Positions 29,946 through 39,905 of a DNA stretch of 64,000 bases are shown here, one piece after another. Made by a program: the position numbers and the translations under genes. Every line of letters begins with the position of its first letter. The stretch's first letter is position 1. Origin of the DNA: Gluconacetobacter aggeris (GTDB taxonomy: Bacteria; Pseudomonadota; Alphaproteobacteria; Acetobacterales; Acetobacteraceae); assembly GCF_014174395.1 (NCBI RefSeq), contig NZ_JABEQD010000003.1, positions 186,001 through 250,000 of the forward strand, given 5' to 3'. The notes beneath the pieces are model-generated. The model saw only the letters and a list, made by a program, of their open reading frames with translations, was not told the origin of the DNA and did no database searches.

Positions 29946-32909
29946 ATGACCAAGCGCATGCTGATCGACACGACACACGCGGAAGAAACCCGCGTGGTCG
30001 TGATGGATGGTAACAGGCTCGAGGATTACGACGTCGAGGCTTCGGCCAAGAAGCAGCTCAAGGGCAATATCTACCTGGCCAAGGTCATCCGGGTAGAACC
30101 GAGCCTGCAGGCCGCCTTCGTCGAATATGGCGGCAACCGCCACGGCTTCCTCGCCTTCAGCGAAATCCATCCGGACTATTATCAGATTCCGGTCGCGGAT
30201 CGCGAGAAACTGCTGGCTCTTCAGGAAGAGGAAGCCCGCGCCGAAGAGACCCAGGCGGAAGATGACGCTGACGCAGCGGCCGCTCCTGCCGAAGCCACGG
30301 CCGAGGATGCGTCCGAAGGTGAGGTGGAGCCCCTGCCCGAGACCGTGGGCGGCGAGACCGATACCGGCGACGAGAGCATGGTGCAGCGTCGCATCGCCCG
30401 TTTCCTGCGCAACTACAAGATCCAGGAAGTGATCCGGCGCCGCCAGGTCCTGCTGGTCCAGGTGGTCAAGGAAGAGCGCGGCAACAAGGGCGCGGCGCTG
30501 ACCACCTATATTTCGCTGGCCGGCCGCTATTGCGTGCTGATGCCCAATTCGCTGCGCGGTGGCGGTGTGTCGCGCAAGATCACCTCGGTCGCCGACCGCC
30601 GGCGCCTGAAGGACGTGATCGCGGAACTGCAGATCCCGCGCGGCATGGCGATGATCGTGCGCACGGCCGGCGCCCAGCGCCCCCGCCCCGAGATCATGCG
30701 CGACTGCGAATATCTGCTGCGGCTGTGGGACGACATCCGCGACCTGACGATGAATTCGGTGGCTCCTGCGCTGATCTATGAGGAAGCCAGCCTGATCAAG
30801 CGCGCGATCCGCGACATCTATACCCGCGACGTCACCGAAATCCTGGTCGATGGCGAGCCCGGCTGGAAATCGGCGCGCGACTTCATGCGCATGCTGATGC
30901 CGCAAAGCGCGCCGAAGGTGAAATGCTGGCGCGACGGCGGCCAGCCGCTGTTCTCGCATTTCAATGTCGAGGGCCTGCTGGACTCGATGCTGTCGCCGAC
31001 GGTGCAACTGCGCTCGGGCGGCTATCTGGTCATCAACCAGGCCGAGGCCCTGGTGGCGATCGACGTCAATTCGGGCCGGTCGACGCGCGAGCGCAATATC
31101 GAGGAAACCGCGCTGCGCACCAATCTGGAAGCAGCCGAGGAAGTGGCCCGCCAGTTGCGCCTGCGCGACCTGGCCGGCCTGATCGTCATCGATTTCATCG
31201 ATATGGAAAGCCGCAAACATAATGCGATGGTCGAGCGGCGGCTGAAGGACGCGCTGCGCACCGACCGCGCACGGATCCAGGTCGGCTCGATCTCGCATTT
31301 CGGACTGCTGGAAATGTCGCGGCAGCGTCTGCGGCCGTCGATTACGGAATCGTCCTTTACCCCCTGCCCGCACTGCCAGGGCACGGGCATCATCCGTGGT
31401 ACCGAAAGCGCGGCCCTGCACGTGCTGCGCGCGGTCGAGGAAGAAGGCGCTCGCCGCCGCGCGGCCGAGATCACGGTCCATGTAGCCGCCGAGATCGCGC
31501 TGTATATCCTGAACAACAAGCGCGCGTGGCTCGACGAGATCGAGAAGCGGCACAAGATGCGCGTGGTCTTCTCCCCCGATGCCACGCTCCTGCCGCCCCA
31601 ACTGCGCATCGAACGCGTGCGGCCGCAGACCGAGCGGTTCGAACCGGTTGTGCAGGCCGCCCTGGCCGAGCCGGTGGAGACCGAAGCCGAAGCGGCAGTC
31701 GAGGCGACCGCCCCCGTGGTGCGCGAGATCCCGATCCAGGCCGAAGCCCCGGCACCGGTCGAGGAGGCTCCGCGTGCCGCCGAAGGGTCCGAGGAGGGTA
31801 CCGACCATCGCCGGCGGCGCCGCCGGCGCCGTCGGCGTCGGAATGGCGAACGGACGGCCGAGGGCGCGCAGCAGTCGGCCGTTATCGAAGCCGGTGGCGA
31901 GGATGAGGATGCGGATACGGATGCGGAAGACGCCGCCGAGCCCGTCGTCGCGGCGGTCGAACCCGCCGAAGCGCCAGTCCCCCGGAACCGCGAAGACGAA
32001 GGCCGCGATCGCTCGCGCCGTCGGCGCGACCGGAACGACCGGCGCGAACCCAGGGCCGCAGAAGCACCCTATCGCGGTCCGACGCCGGCCAACCCGTTCG
32101 GCAATGGCATCATCGACATCTTCGACGTGATCGAGCAATCGACCGAAGCTGGCCTGCCGGCGGCACCCGCCCCCCGACGTCCAGTCGCTCCCAAGGCCGA
32201 ACAGGCGGAAATCGTCGATATCGCCGAAACATTGGCGGTGTCGGAACCCGAAGCCGTGCCGGTGGACGTGGCAATCGAAACGGTGGCGGAAGCGGTGCCC
32301 GAGAGCGCACCTGCGGCCGAAGACGCGCCGAAGCCGCGCCGCCGTCGCAGTCCCCGCACCCGCAAGGACGCGGAGGCCGAACCGGCGGCGGTTGAACCCG
32401 CCACGGTTCAGGCGACGGAAGAGCCCGTCGTGGCTGCTGCCCCGGCGGAGCCGGCCGAGAGCGTGGAACCTGCCGCAGCCCCCCGGACACGCCGTCGGCG
32501 CACGGCCAAGGCAGTTCCAGTCGCTGAGGTGACCGCAGAGGCACCGGCCGAAGCGCCTGAAGAGATCGTGGAAGCCGTGACGGAAACGCCGGAGAAGAAG
32601 AAGCCCGCACGCAAGGCTGCAACGCGCGCAACGGCCGCAACTCGGACCCGCAAGACTACCAAGACCGACAAGGTCGAGCAGGCCGAACCGGTCAAGGCCG
32701 CGCCGGCCGAGACGGCCGACGCACCCGCCGAGCCGGCCTCCGCCAAGCCCCGGCGGGCCCGCAAGGCTCCGGCACGCACCAAAACCGCAAAGGCCGAGAC
32801 GGCGGACAGCGCACCCGCCGCCGCGGCCGACGGACCGGTGGTGCAGCCGATCGTCATCGACGATGCCACCCCCGCTCCGGCACGCCGGACTGGTTGGTGG
32901 CGTCGCTAA
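29946..32909 (+). CDS. rne: Ribonuclease E
   Basis: Essential endoribonuclease and degradosome scaffold, 987 residues. The catalytic half begins MTKRMLIDTTHAEETRVVVM. The S1 domain is interrupted by an acidic insertion (about residues 95-145, EEARAEETQAEDDADAAAA..), as is common in alphaproteobacteria. The DNase-I-like site has EALVAIDVNSGRSTRERNIE and DLAGLIVIDFIDMESRK (the two catalytic aspartates). The zinc-link is CPHCQGTG. The C-terminal half (from about 560) is low-complexity Ala/Glu/Arg, with an arginine run (RRRRRRRRRR near 625) and repeated KTRK/KPRRARKAP blocks for RNA and partner binding. It ends PARRTGWWRR. Confidence 0.96.
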   Translation: MTKRMLIDTTHAEETRVVVMDGNRLEDYDVEASAKKQLKGNIYLAKVIRVEPSLQAAFVEYGGNRHGFLAFSEIHPDYYQIPVADREKLLALQEEEARAEETQAEDDADAAAAPAEATAEDASEGEVEPLPETVGGETDTGDESMVQRRIARFLRNYKIQEVIRRRQVLLVQVVKEERGNKGAALTTYISLAGRYCVLMPNSLRGGGVSRKITSVADRRRLKDVIAELQIPRGMAMIVRTAGAQRPRPEIMRDCEYLLRLWDDIRDLTMNSVAPALIYEEASLIKRAIRDIYTRDVTEILVDGEPGWKSARDFMRMLMPQSAPKVKCWRDGGQPLFSHFNVEGLLDSMLSPTVQLRSGGYLVINQAEALVAIDVNSGRSTRERNIEETALRTNLEAAEEVARQLRLRDLAGLIVIDFIDMESRKHNAMVERRLKDALRTDRARIQVGSISHFGLLEMSRQRLRPSITESSFTPCPHCQGTGIIRGTESAALHVLRAVEEEGARRRAAEITVHVAAEIALYILNNKRAWLDEIEKRHKMRVVFSPDATLLPPQLRIERVRPQTERFEPVVQAALAEPVETEAEAAVEATAPVVREIPIQAEAPAPVEEAPRAAEGSEEGTDHRRRRRRRRRRRNGERTAEGAQQSAVIEAGGEDEDADTDAEDAAEPVVAAVEPAEAPVPRNREDEGRDRSRRRRDRNDRREPRAAEAPYRGPTPANPFGNGIIDIFDVIEQSTEAGLPAAPAPRRPVAPKAEQAEIVDIAETLAVSEPEAVPVDVAIETVAEAVPESAPAAEDAPKPRRRRSPRTRKDAEAEPAAVEPATVQATEEPVVAAAPAEPAESVEPAAAPRTRRRRTAKAVPVAEVTAEAPAEAPEEIVEAVTETPEKKKPARKAATRATAATRTRKTTKTDKVEQAEPVKAAPAETADAPAEPASAKPRRARKAPARTKTAKAETADSAPAAAADGPVVQPIVIDDATPAPARRTGWWRR

Positions 32910-33000
32910 TCGCTGCCGCAGCCAAGGCCCCGCGTTCTCGCCGGACGCGGGGCCCCGATCGGTCGCATCGATGGGTACTCGAAGCCCGCGCACAAACGAC

Positions 33001-33034
33001 ACAGGCCCGCTCCCCGTATCGGGGGCGGGCCTGT
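33001..33034. terminator. Hairpin after rne
   Basis: Near-perfect inverted repeat ACAGGCCCGC..CCCC / GGGG..CGGGCCTGT between rne and the convergent hydrolase gene. No T tract, so it may be Rho-assisted or an mRNA 3' stabiliser. Confidence 0.5.
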
Positions 33035-33105
33035 CCGCATTCCGAGACACTGCGTCAAAAGCTCCGCCGTCAACGCCTGGCGGTGCCAGCCCGGACCGGC
33101 CGCTC

Positions 33106-33978
33106 TCAGCCGGTGACGAGTGAAGCGCGGCGCAGCGGCATCGTCATGCAGTGGATGCTGCCCCCACCCTGCGAGAACTGGTTCAGTTCGGGGTCGATCA
33201 CGGTCAGCCCCTCGGCCCGCAGCATCTCGTTGATCCGCGTTGAATGGCGCGGGCTGACTACCCGGTCGCGACCCAGCGCCAGCACGTTGCAGCCCATGTC
33301 CCGCATCGCTTCCTTGTAGCTGACCGGCAGCAGCCGGATACCCTGCGCGCGGAACCAGTCGAGATCCTCATCATCCAGCACGTCCACGGCGGCAATGGCC
33401 AGATTTTCCGTCACCATCGTAAAAATAACGTCCAGATGCAGGAAATGTTCCGGGAAGCGGATCATCCGCGTTGCCCACCCGGCCTCATCGAACCACCCCA
33501 GGAACTCACGCGCCCCCGCTTCGTCCGTGCGGCCACCCGTCACGCCCACGGCAACCAGGCCCGGACGGATGATATGGATATCCCCCCCCTCGATATGGCC
33601 CTGGGTAGCGCTCTTCCAGATATCGTCGGGCTGGTAGAACGTGCGGATTTCCCCCTCTTCCGCCGTGCGCTCGGGGCGCATCAGCCGGGTTACGACGGTG
33701 CCCCACGGCGTGGTCTGCGAGCTGTCACGCGTATAGACCTGATAAGGCATCCCCGCACGCGGCTGCAGGAAATGGCAGGCTGCGCCCGCCCCTTCCAGGG
33801 CCGAAACCAATTCGCGGAACTGCGCAGCCAAGGCACTCCTATCGATCCGCACACCCTTCGCCATGGTCTGGATCGCGATGTCATTGCTGGGTATCCAGCT
33901 GTAATTATCGGGTGGGCACAAAAGAACATCCGACAATTCGCCGGTTTCACTGTCGATGAACCACCGGTTCGACGTCAT
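33106..33978 (-). CDS. Arginine-deiminase-fold guanidine/ureido hydrolase (CtlX/DDAH-like)
   Basis: 290-residue member of the amidinotransferase/arginine deiminase superfamily. Active-site motifs: VYTRDSSQTTPWG (substrate Asp), GHIEGGDIHII (E/D pair), FLHLDVIFTMV (catalytic His) and the nucleophilic cysteine in GGGSIHCMTMPL. Such enzymes hydrolyse citrulline, dimethylarginine, arginine or agmatine; which one cannot be decided from sequence. GGAG ten bases before the ATG. Divergent from a polar amino acid ABC importer with a palindrome between them, which suggests the transporter supplies its substrate. Confidence 0.85.
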   Translation of the reverse strand: MTSNRWFIDSETGELSDVLLCPPDNYSWIPSNDIAIQTMAKGVRIDRSALAAQFRELVSALEGAGAACHFLQPRAGMPYQVYTRDSSQTTPWGTVVTRLMRPERTAEEGEIRTFYQPDDIWKSATQGHIEGGDIHIIRPGLVAVGVTGGRTDEAGAREFLGWFDEAGWATRMIRFPEHFLHLDVIFTMVTENLAIAAVDVLDDEDLDWFRAQGIRLLPVSYKEAMRDMGCNVLALGRDRVVSPRHSTRINEMLRAEGLTVIDPELNQFSQGGGSIHCMTMPLRRASLVTG

Positions 33979-34042
33979 GTACCCATACTCCTTCCGCTCG
34001 ACGATAATGCGAGTCCAATCCTATTCTCCATCCAGCCTAGGC

Positions 34043-34062
34043 CGAGCACTCCAGAGTGCTCG
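34043..34062. promoter_or_regulatory. Palindrome between the hydrolase gene and the divergent ABC importer
   Basis: Perfect 8-bp arms CGAGCACT (34043-34050) and AGTGCTCG (34055-34062) around CCAG, in the 213-bp divergent interval. Spacing and position fit an operator for a dimeric regulator controlling both units. No regulator gene is adjacent. Confidence 0.45.
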
Positions 34063-34191
34063 ATTTAAATCTCGTGGAGTTCTCTTTGGGTTTTGGTAAA
34101 TCAACAACCAACCGAAATGGTGTATAGGATTCCGATCCGGCTGGCGCCAGCCGGAACATTCCGCCTATGATTCCGGTGGCCGTTCCGCGTC

Positions 34192-35838
34192 ATGCCGCCC
34201 CACCAAGGATGGACCCGCTTGCCGAGCACCTGCCCGTCTACCCTCGCTTTTTCCGGATATCGGTCCCTGGCCCCTTCCGATCGCTCCCTGCGCCGCGCCG
34301 GCCCATGGCGCCGCATGCTCGCGGCAGCCCTGCTCGCCCTGGCCGTCCTCCTGCCGGCCGCGCACGCGCTGGCCGATGATCTCCCCAGCTTCGTACATGA
34401 CGGCCAGTTGACGCTCTGCACCAACCCTACCCTGCCGCCGATGACCTTCGTCAACGGGTCCGACACCAATGCCCTGGCTGGGATGGATATCGACCTCGCC
34501 CGCCGCCTGGCAGCCTACTGGCATGTCGCGCTCATCCCCCAGACGATGGATTTCGAGGGGCTGTTTCCCAGCCTCTCCGCCCAGCGCTGCGGCATGGTCA
34601 TCAGCGGCGTGCTGCGGCAGGCGGGACGGCTGCGAAATTATGACGCAGTCGCCTATCTGGATTCCACCGTGGTGGCGGTCGCCCGCGTGGGCACACCGAA
34701 AATCCGCGAAATGGCGGATCTGTCCGGACAGACCGTCGCGGTGCAGTCCGGCACCAGCTACGCCGCGCAGATCGAACGCGAGAATGATCGCCTCCGCGCC
34801 TCCGGGCGGCCACCGATCATCCTGCAGCAATACCCGACCGAAGATCAGGTTGTGCAGCAGGTCCTGATCGGGCGGGTCCATGCGTTCATCAGCCAGGATG
34901 TCGAACTCTATTACCGGCAGAAGCAGTTGGGCGGAAAAGTCACGATCATCCTGACGCCCGATTATCCCGACTTTCATCAGTTCGCGGTCTATATCCGCAA
35001 GGATTCACGTGATAGCGCCCTGCTGCAGAAGGCGATCGACGAACTGTCCCAAAAGGGCGAAATCGCCGCCATGGCAAAGAAATGGGGCATTTCCGGCGAC
35101 CATCAAAGCGTCTTCACCGAACGGAATGCCCCGTCGCGCTTCGATTTCGCCACCTTCTTCGGCGCCCTGTTCTCCACAGCCTTTCTCAAGGGCGCCGCAC
35201 TGACGCTGGTCATCGCCCTCCTGTCGCACCTGACCGCCATCGCCATCTCGATCCCGATGGCCATGAAGCTGAATGGCCGGGATTCAATCATCAGGCGGCT
35301 GCTCGGGCTTTATGTCGCCGTGTTCCGGGGCGCACCGACGCTGCTTCAGTTGCTGTTCATCTGGAACGCCCTGCCGCAATTCTTTCCCATCTTCCGCGAG
35401 CACTGGTTCACGCCGTTCCTGGCGACATGGCTCTCCCTCTCGATCAATGAATCCGCCTATCAGGTGGAGATCAACCGTGCCGCCCTGCGCGCCGTCGATC
35501 CGGGCCAGGTCCTGGCCGCCGACGCTCTGGGCATGACGACGGCGCAGACCTACCGCCATGTCATCTTTCCACAGGCGCTGCGCATCGCCCTGCCCCCCAC
35601 CATCAACGAATTCATCAGCCTGCTGAAGACGACATCGCTCGCCTCGGTCATCTCGTTGCAGGAGCTTCTGGCCGTCACCCAGATCCAGGTGGCCCGCACA
35701 TTCCAGTTCACCGAATATTATGCCGCCGCCCTGGTCTATTACCTGGCGATGGTCTTCTTCTTCCTGTTCCTGCAGAAGCGGATCGAGCGCCGCTTCATCT
35801 GGGCCGACCGCAACAAGGCATCCGCCGATGCAGCTTAG
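34192..35838 (+). CDS. Polar amino acid ABC transporter: substrate-binding protein fused to permease
   Basis: 548 residues. The N-terminus carries a signal/anchor (RRMLAAALLALAVLLPAAHALA), then an SBP_bac_3 domain (about 65-305: GQLTLCTNPTLPPMTFVNGS, LAGMDIDLARRLAAYW, GQTVAVQSGTSYAAQ, KAIDELSQKGEIAAMAKKWG). A HisM/GlnP-type permease domain follows (about 325-535), with FLKGAALTLVIALLSHLTAI, VAVFRGAPTLLQLLFIW, the EAA-like loop QVLAADALGMTTAQTYRHVI and FISLLKTTSLASVIS. Fusion of binding protein and permease places the receptor on the channel. The first ~40 residues are poorly supported; initiation may be further in. The ATPase gene overlaps its 3' end. Confidence 0.88.
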   Translation: MPPHQGWTRLPSTCPSTLAFSGYRSLAPSDRSLRRAGPWRRMLAAALLALAVLLPAAHALADDLPSFVHDGQLTLCTNPTLPPMTFVNGSDTNALAGMDIDLARRLAAYWHVALIPQTMDFEGLFPSLSAQRCGMVISGVLRQAGRLRNYDAVAYLDSTVVAVARVGTPKIREMADLSGQTVAVQSGTSYAAQIERENDRLRASGRPPIILQQYPTEDQVVQQVLIGRVHAFISQDVELYYRQKQLGGKVTIILTPDYPDFHQFAVYIRKDSRDSALLQKAIDELSQKGEIAAMAKKWGISGDHQSVFTERNAPSRFDFATFFGALFSTAFLKGAALTLVIALLSHLTAIAISIPMAMKLNGRDSIIRRLLGLYVAVFRGAPTLLQLLFIWNALPQFFPIFREHWFTPFLATWLSLSINESAYQVEINRAALRAVDPGQVLAADALGMTTAQTYRHVIFPQALRIALPPTINEFISLLKTTSLASVISLQELLAVTQIQVARTFQFTEYYAAALVYYLAMVFFFLFLQKRIERRFIWADRNKASADAA

Positions 35839-36586
35839 CACTTCCCCCGATCCGACCGCGCGCATCTCGATCCGTGGCCTGAGCAAATTCTACAAGGATT
35901 ACCTGGCACTCGACCGGATCGATCTCGACATCAGCAAGGGCGAGAAAATCGTAGTGCTCGGCCCGTCAGGGTCGGGCAAATCGACCTTCATCCGCTGCCT
36001 CAACCGTATCGAGCCGCATGATAGCGGCGTCCTGATGATCGACGGCCACGTCATCGACGACCGTACGGACCTTACGGCGCTGCGCGGCTCGGTCGGCATG
36101 GTATTCCAGAACTACAATCTGTTCCCCCATCTCAGCGTCCTGGATAATTGCACGCTGGCACCGCGCCTGGTACGCGGCATCACGAAATCCGATGCCGAAG
36201 CCACGGCCCGCCGCTATTTGTCGCAGGTCAATATCGCCGAACAGGCCGAAAAATTCCCGATCCAGCTTTCGGGCGGCCAGCAGCAGCGCGTCGCCATTGC
36301 CCGCGCCCTGTGCATGAATCCCGAGATCATCCTGTTCGATGAACCCACGGCCGCCCTCGATCCGGAATCCATCTCCGGAATCGTCGGCATCATGCGCGAC
36401 CTGGCCGATCAGGGAATCACGACCGTCTGCGTGACCCATGAAATGGGATTCGCCCGCCATATTGCCGACCGCATCGTCTTCATGGACCGGGGCGCGGTGC
36501 TGGAGGTCACGCCACCCGAGGAATTCTTCACCGCGCCACGCACCGAAAGGGCCCGGACTTTCCTCGCGCAGATGATCCGCCACTGA
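35828..36586 (+). CDS. Polar amino acid ABC transporter ATP-binding protein
   Basis: 252 residues from the ATG at 35828, which lies inside the 3' end of the permease gene (11-base overlap). Walker [21 protein letters not shown]-loop [17 protein letters not shown], signature [16 protein letters not shown], Walker [14 protein letters not shown] and H-loop [14 protein letters not shown] are intact. Closest in pattern to GlnQ/HisP-type ATPases. It completes the importer with the preceding fused gene. The TonB-dependent receptor starts 158 bp later. Confidence 0.92.
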   Translation: MQLSTSPDPTARISIRGLSKFYKDYLALDRIDLDISKGEKIVVLGPSGSGKSTFIRCLNRIEPHDSGVLMIDGHVIDDRTDLTALRGSVGMVFQNYNLFPHLSVLDNCTLAPRLVRGITKSDAEATARRYLSQVNIAEQAEKFPIQLSGGQQQRVAIARALCMNPEIILFDEPTAALDPESISGIVGIMRDLADQGITTVCVTHEMGFARHIADRIVFMDRGAVLEVTPPEEFFTAPRTERARTFLAQMIRH

Positions 36587-36700
36587 TCGGCGCGAACCAC
36601 AGAGCACGTCCCAACACACGAACATGCCCCGCCTGCCGGCAATGCAGGACGGCGGCAAAGTAAACTTTGGAACCTTCTCAACGAAACCATTCCGCTTTTC

Positions 36701-36716
36701 GTTCTTGGATAAGAAC
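36701..36716. promoter_or_regulatory. Dyad GTTCTT-GGAT-AAGAAC upstream of the TonB receptor gene
   Basis: Perfect 6-bp inverted repeat with a 4-base spacer, ending 28 bases before the ATG at 36745. Could be an operator or leader hairpin overlapping the initiation region. No regulator is assigned. Confidence 0.35.
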
Positions 36717-36744
36717 AAGATCATTCCAGGATGGAAAAGCCCCC

Positions 36745-39012
36745 ATGACAGCACGCTCCAGTTCCCCGTGTCGCAACGCCATCGCACAGAGGAACCGGCA
36801 TGTCCTGTTCTCGGCGCTGCTTCTGGCTGGGGTCAGCAGTATCGCAGCACACGCCGCGCCGACCACGTCCCCGCCGGCGCATGCCACCCGTCACGCCCGC
36901 GCCCCCCAGCGCCCGACGCTGGAAGCCATCACCGTCACCAGCGCGCGGACGGCGCGGTTCCATACGATGGCCAACACGGTCAACACGCTCAGCGGCAAGG
37001 AACTCCAGTCGCTGCACATCGTCAGCCCCAAGGAGATCGCGGCCTTCATCCCCGGCGTGACCGCCGTCAACGCCACCTCGGGCAGCACGCCGATCTTCTC
37101 GATCCGAGGCATCGGGCTGGACGACTATATCGGCACCAACATGGGCGGGATCGGGATCTATATCGACGGCGTCTTCGCACCCTATCCAGTGCTGTATAAC
37201 GGCCAGATGTTCGACGTGCAGACAGTCAGTGTCGAGAAAGGCCCGCAGGGCTTCGAATATGGCCGCAGCACGACCGGCGGCAGCATGAACATCGAATCCA
37301 TCAAGCCGACGGGCCATTTCGGCGGCTACCTGAACTGGGGCTACAGCAGCTACGGCACCAACACGGCACGCGGCGCCATCAATACGCCGATCACCGACCG
37401 CATCTTCAACCGCTTCGCCTTCAGCTACATCAACGGCGACGGCTGGCAGCACGATATCCATACCGGCCGGCGCTACGGCGCGCAGGATATCCTGTCGCTG
37501 CGCAACCTGACCCAGTTCGTCATCGACGACCAGTCATCGCTGATGCTGAACATCCACTACACGCGCGACAAGGGCACCCCGGTCTCGCCGCAGGATGTGG
37601 ATGGCGACGCGGTAAATGGCCTGCCGGACCGCACGATCAGCGTCGGCCAGAATGCGAAATACAATGCGGTGAATGTCGGCGACAACCGCGCCTCGCGCAA
37701 CGAAAACGGCGGCGGCATCGGCATCAACTATACCAGGAACTTCGATTTCGGCACCTTCACCTCGGCCACCGGTATCGATTTCTACCGTCGCGACGATTAT
37801 GACAATTACGATGGCGAATCGGTCAATGTCGGCGACTATCGCTGGAACGACACGACCATCGCCCAGTCGCACGACATGCATCTGAACATGAACCTGGCCA
37901 AGCGCCTGAACCTGACGGTCGGCGTCTATGAATCCTGGGACAAGATCAACGGCGCCTATACCAGCTACCGTTCCTTCATCCTGGATTCGCCGAACGCCAG
38001 CCTGACCGATCATTTCGTCCAGCAGAACCTGTCGACCGGCCTCTACATCAACACCGTCACGCATATCATCAAGGGGCTGGATTTCATCGCCGCCGGCCGC
38101 CTGTCCTATGACGAACGCGGCTTCGATGGCGGCACGCTGGACAATACTGGCGCCGTGACCGGCACGGCGGGTTCGCACCTGTCCTACGTCAACCAGAACC
38201 ATGAATATGAGCGCCTGACCGGCCGCGTCGGCCTGCGCTATACGATCCTGCCCGGCACACTGGTCTATGGCACGATCTCCAACGGCTACAAGGCGGGCGC
38301 CTATTTCGCGGCGCCTGTCACCGCCCCCCAGGCCCTGGACTATGTCCACCCCGAAAACCTGATCGCCTACGAAATCGGCGCCAAGACCAGCCTGTTCAAC
38401 AACAAGGTGCAGATCGAAGGTTCGCTGTTCGACTACGAATACCACAACCGCCAGACCCTGTTCGTGGCCGAGATGCCGCGCGACATCACCTCGCTCAGCC
38501 TCGGCCTCATCCCCCGGGCAAGGACGCGCGGCGGCGAACTGTCCAGCACGCTGCATGACCTGCTGCCCAACCTGGACCTGCGCGGGTCCTTCGCCTATCT
38601 CGACGCACAGACCGTCAGTTCGGTCAGTTCGATCGGCGGCCTGCCGCTGCTGGGTAATGTGGATTCCCACTCCGCCCTGCCCTTCGCGCCGCGTTTCTCG
38701 TGGAGCGCGGTCGCGCGCTACGGCATCGACGTGACACCGCGCTATCGCGTGACCCTGCAGGCCAGCTACACGTGGAAGGACAACATGCTGGTGGCGCTGG
38801 GCGACCCGAACGGCAAGACCAACAAGATCAGCTCGATGGGCCTGCGGATGGAAGTCGGGCCCAAGACCGGCAAATGGACGGCCGCTGTCTATGTCGACAA
38901 CATGCTGAACCAGCACGGCAATACCTATTCCTTCACCGGCAGCGACAATAGCCGCGTGCAGTATCTCCAGACGCCTCGCTGGGTCGGCTGCGACCTGCGC
39001 TATAATTTCTAG
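36745..39012 (+). CDS. TonB-dependent outer-membrane receptor
   Basis: 755 residues from MTARSSSPCRNAIAQRNRHV. Signal peptide VLFSALLLAGVSSIAAHA, then a TonB-box-like stretch (LEAITVTSAR). The plug domain (about 65-185) has ELQSLHIVSPKEIAAFIPGV, FSIRGIGLDDY, IDGVF and VEKGPQGFEYGRSTTGGSMN. The 22-strand barrel ends RWVGCDLRYNF with the expected terminal aromatic. The upstream frame extension (from 36667) lacks support. Energised uptake of a ligand too large or scarce for porins. Position between an ABC importer and catabolic genes suggests the same ligand, but the ligand is unknown. Confidence 0.92.
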   Translation: MTARSSSPCRNAIAQRNRHVLFSALLLAGVSSIAAHAAPTTSPPAHATRHARAPQRPTLEAITVTSARTARFHTMANTVNTLSGKELQSLHIVSPKEIAAFIPGVTAVNATSGSTPIFSIRGIGLDDYIGTNMGGIGIYIDGVFAPYPVLYNGQMFDVQTVSVEKGPQGFEYGRSTTGGSMNIESIKPTGHFGGYLNWGYSSYGTNTARGAINTPITDRIFNRFAFSYINGDGWQHDIHTGRRYGAQDILSLRNLTQFVIDDQSSLMLNIHYTRDKGTPVSPQDVDGDAVNGLPDRTISVGQNAKYNAVNVGDNRASRNENGGGIGINYTRNFDFGTFTSATGIDFYRRDDYDNYDGESVNVGDYRWNDTTIAQSHDMHLNMNLAKRLNLTVGVYESWDKINGAYTSYRSFILDSPNASLTDHFVQQNLSTGLYINTVTHIIKGLDFIAAGRLSYDERGFDGGTLDNTGAVTGTAGSHLSYVNQNHEYERLTGRVGLRYTILPGTLVYGTISNGYKAGAYFAAPVTAPQALDYVHPENLIAYEIGAKTSLFNNKVQIEGSLFDYEYHNRQTLFVAEMPRDITSLSLGLIPRARTRGGELSSTLHDLLPNLDLRGSFAYLDAQTVSSVSSIGGLPLLGNVDSHSALPFAPRFSWSAVARYGIDVTPRYRVTLQASYTWKDNMLVALGDPNGKTNKISSMGLRMEVGPKTGKWTAAVYVDNMLNQHGNTYSFTGSDNSRVQYLQTPRWVGCDLRYNF

Positions 39013-39034
39013 GCCCAAGGGTAAGGCGGCCGCC

Positions 39035-39904
39035 ATGCGCCTCGACCTCTTCAAGACCCTGTGGGGCGACACCCGCCCCTGGGCGCCCGTCATCGCGGAG
39101 ATGCGCGCCGCCGCCTTCGACGGGATCGAGGCGCGCATCCCCGACAACGCGCAGGATGCAGCCGACAAGGGCCGCCTTCTGCGCCAGGAGGGCGTGCCTT
39201 ATATCGCCATCGCCCTGACCGGCGGCGGCGTCATTCCCCGCCAGGGCGCCACCCTGGCCGACCATCTGGCCGACCTCCACCACGCGTTGGAGCGCGCTGC
39301 CATCATGCAGCCCCGCTTCGTCAACGTGCTGGGCGGCAACGACCGCTGGAGCGTCACCCAGCAGGCGGATTTCATCAACCAGGCAAACGAGATCGGGTGC
39401 CAGGCGGGGTTGCGCTGCGTGTTCGAAACACACCGCTCGCGCATCCTCTCCTCCCCCTGGATCGCGCTGGATGTGCTGAACCAGTGTCCCGACGCACTGT
39501 TCACGCTGGATATCAGCCACTGGATCGTCACCTGCGAGCGGCTGCTGGACGATCCGCTGGACGATTTCAGCGCCTTCATCGCACGTGTCCATCATCTCCA
39601 GGCCCGGGTCGGCTACGATCAGGGCCCGCAGGTGCCGCATCCCGCCGCGCCGGAATACGCGGCGGCCCTCGCCTTCCATCAGCATGTCTGGGCACAGGTA
39701 TGGGCCGCACAGGCACGGCGCGGCTATGCCGTCACGACGCTGACACCGGAATGCGGCCCGGACGGCTACCTGCACACCTTGCCTTTCACCAACGCGCCGG
39801 TCGCCGATCTGTGGGATCTGAACCGATGGATCGCGGACACCGAACGCCGGCATTTCGACGCATTCCAGCAGTGCCAGAACAGCCTGGCCTCAGGAGACAT
39901 CTGA
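39035..39904 (+). CDS. Xylose-isomerase-like TIM barrel protein (sugar phosphate isomerase/epimerase type)
   Basis: 289 residues. The pattern [74 protein letters not shown] and [14 protein letters not shown] fits the AP-endonuclease-2/xylose isomerase superfamily. The Glu, Asp/His and Glu ([11 protein letters not shown]) ligands are at the usual places for a divalent metal site. 22 bp after the receptor gene, and one base before the next ATG, so part of a coupled trio. The substrate is unknown; such proteins isomerise, epimerise or dehydrate sugar-like molecules. Confidence 0.82.
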   Translation: MRLDLFKTLWGDTRPWAPVIAEMRAAAFDGIEARIPDNAQDAADKGRLLRQEGVPYIAIALTGGGVIPRQGATLADHLADLHHALERAAIMQPRFVNVLGGNDRWSVTQQADFINQANEIGCQAGLRCVFETHRSRILSSPWIALDVLNQCPDALFTLDISHWIVTCERLLDDPLDDFSAFIARVHHLQARVGYDQGPQVPHPAAPEYAAALAFHQHVWAQVWAAQARRGYAVTTLTPECGPDGYLHTLPFTNAPVADLWDLNRWIADTERRHFDAFQQCQNSLASGDI

Positions 39905-39905
39905 C

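Noticed and set aside
33001-33034. Hairpin after rne considered as a riboswitch or small RNA
   Set aside because: Simple GC inverted repeat with no conserved aptamer sequence; kept only as a terminator-like hairpin.
29943-33050. 1035-codon minus-strand open frame opposite rne
   Set aside because: Antisense of rne with repetitive Arg/Gly/Cys content and no recognisable protein features.
37534-39168. Minus-strand open frame opposite the TonB receptor
   Set aside because: Ile/Val/Asp-rich antisense product without homology-like motifs.
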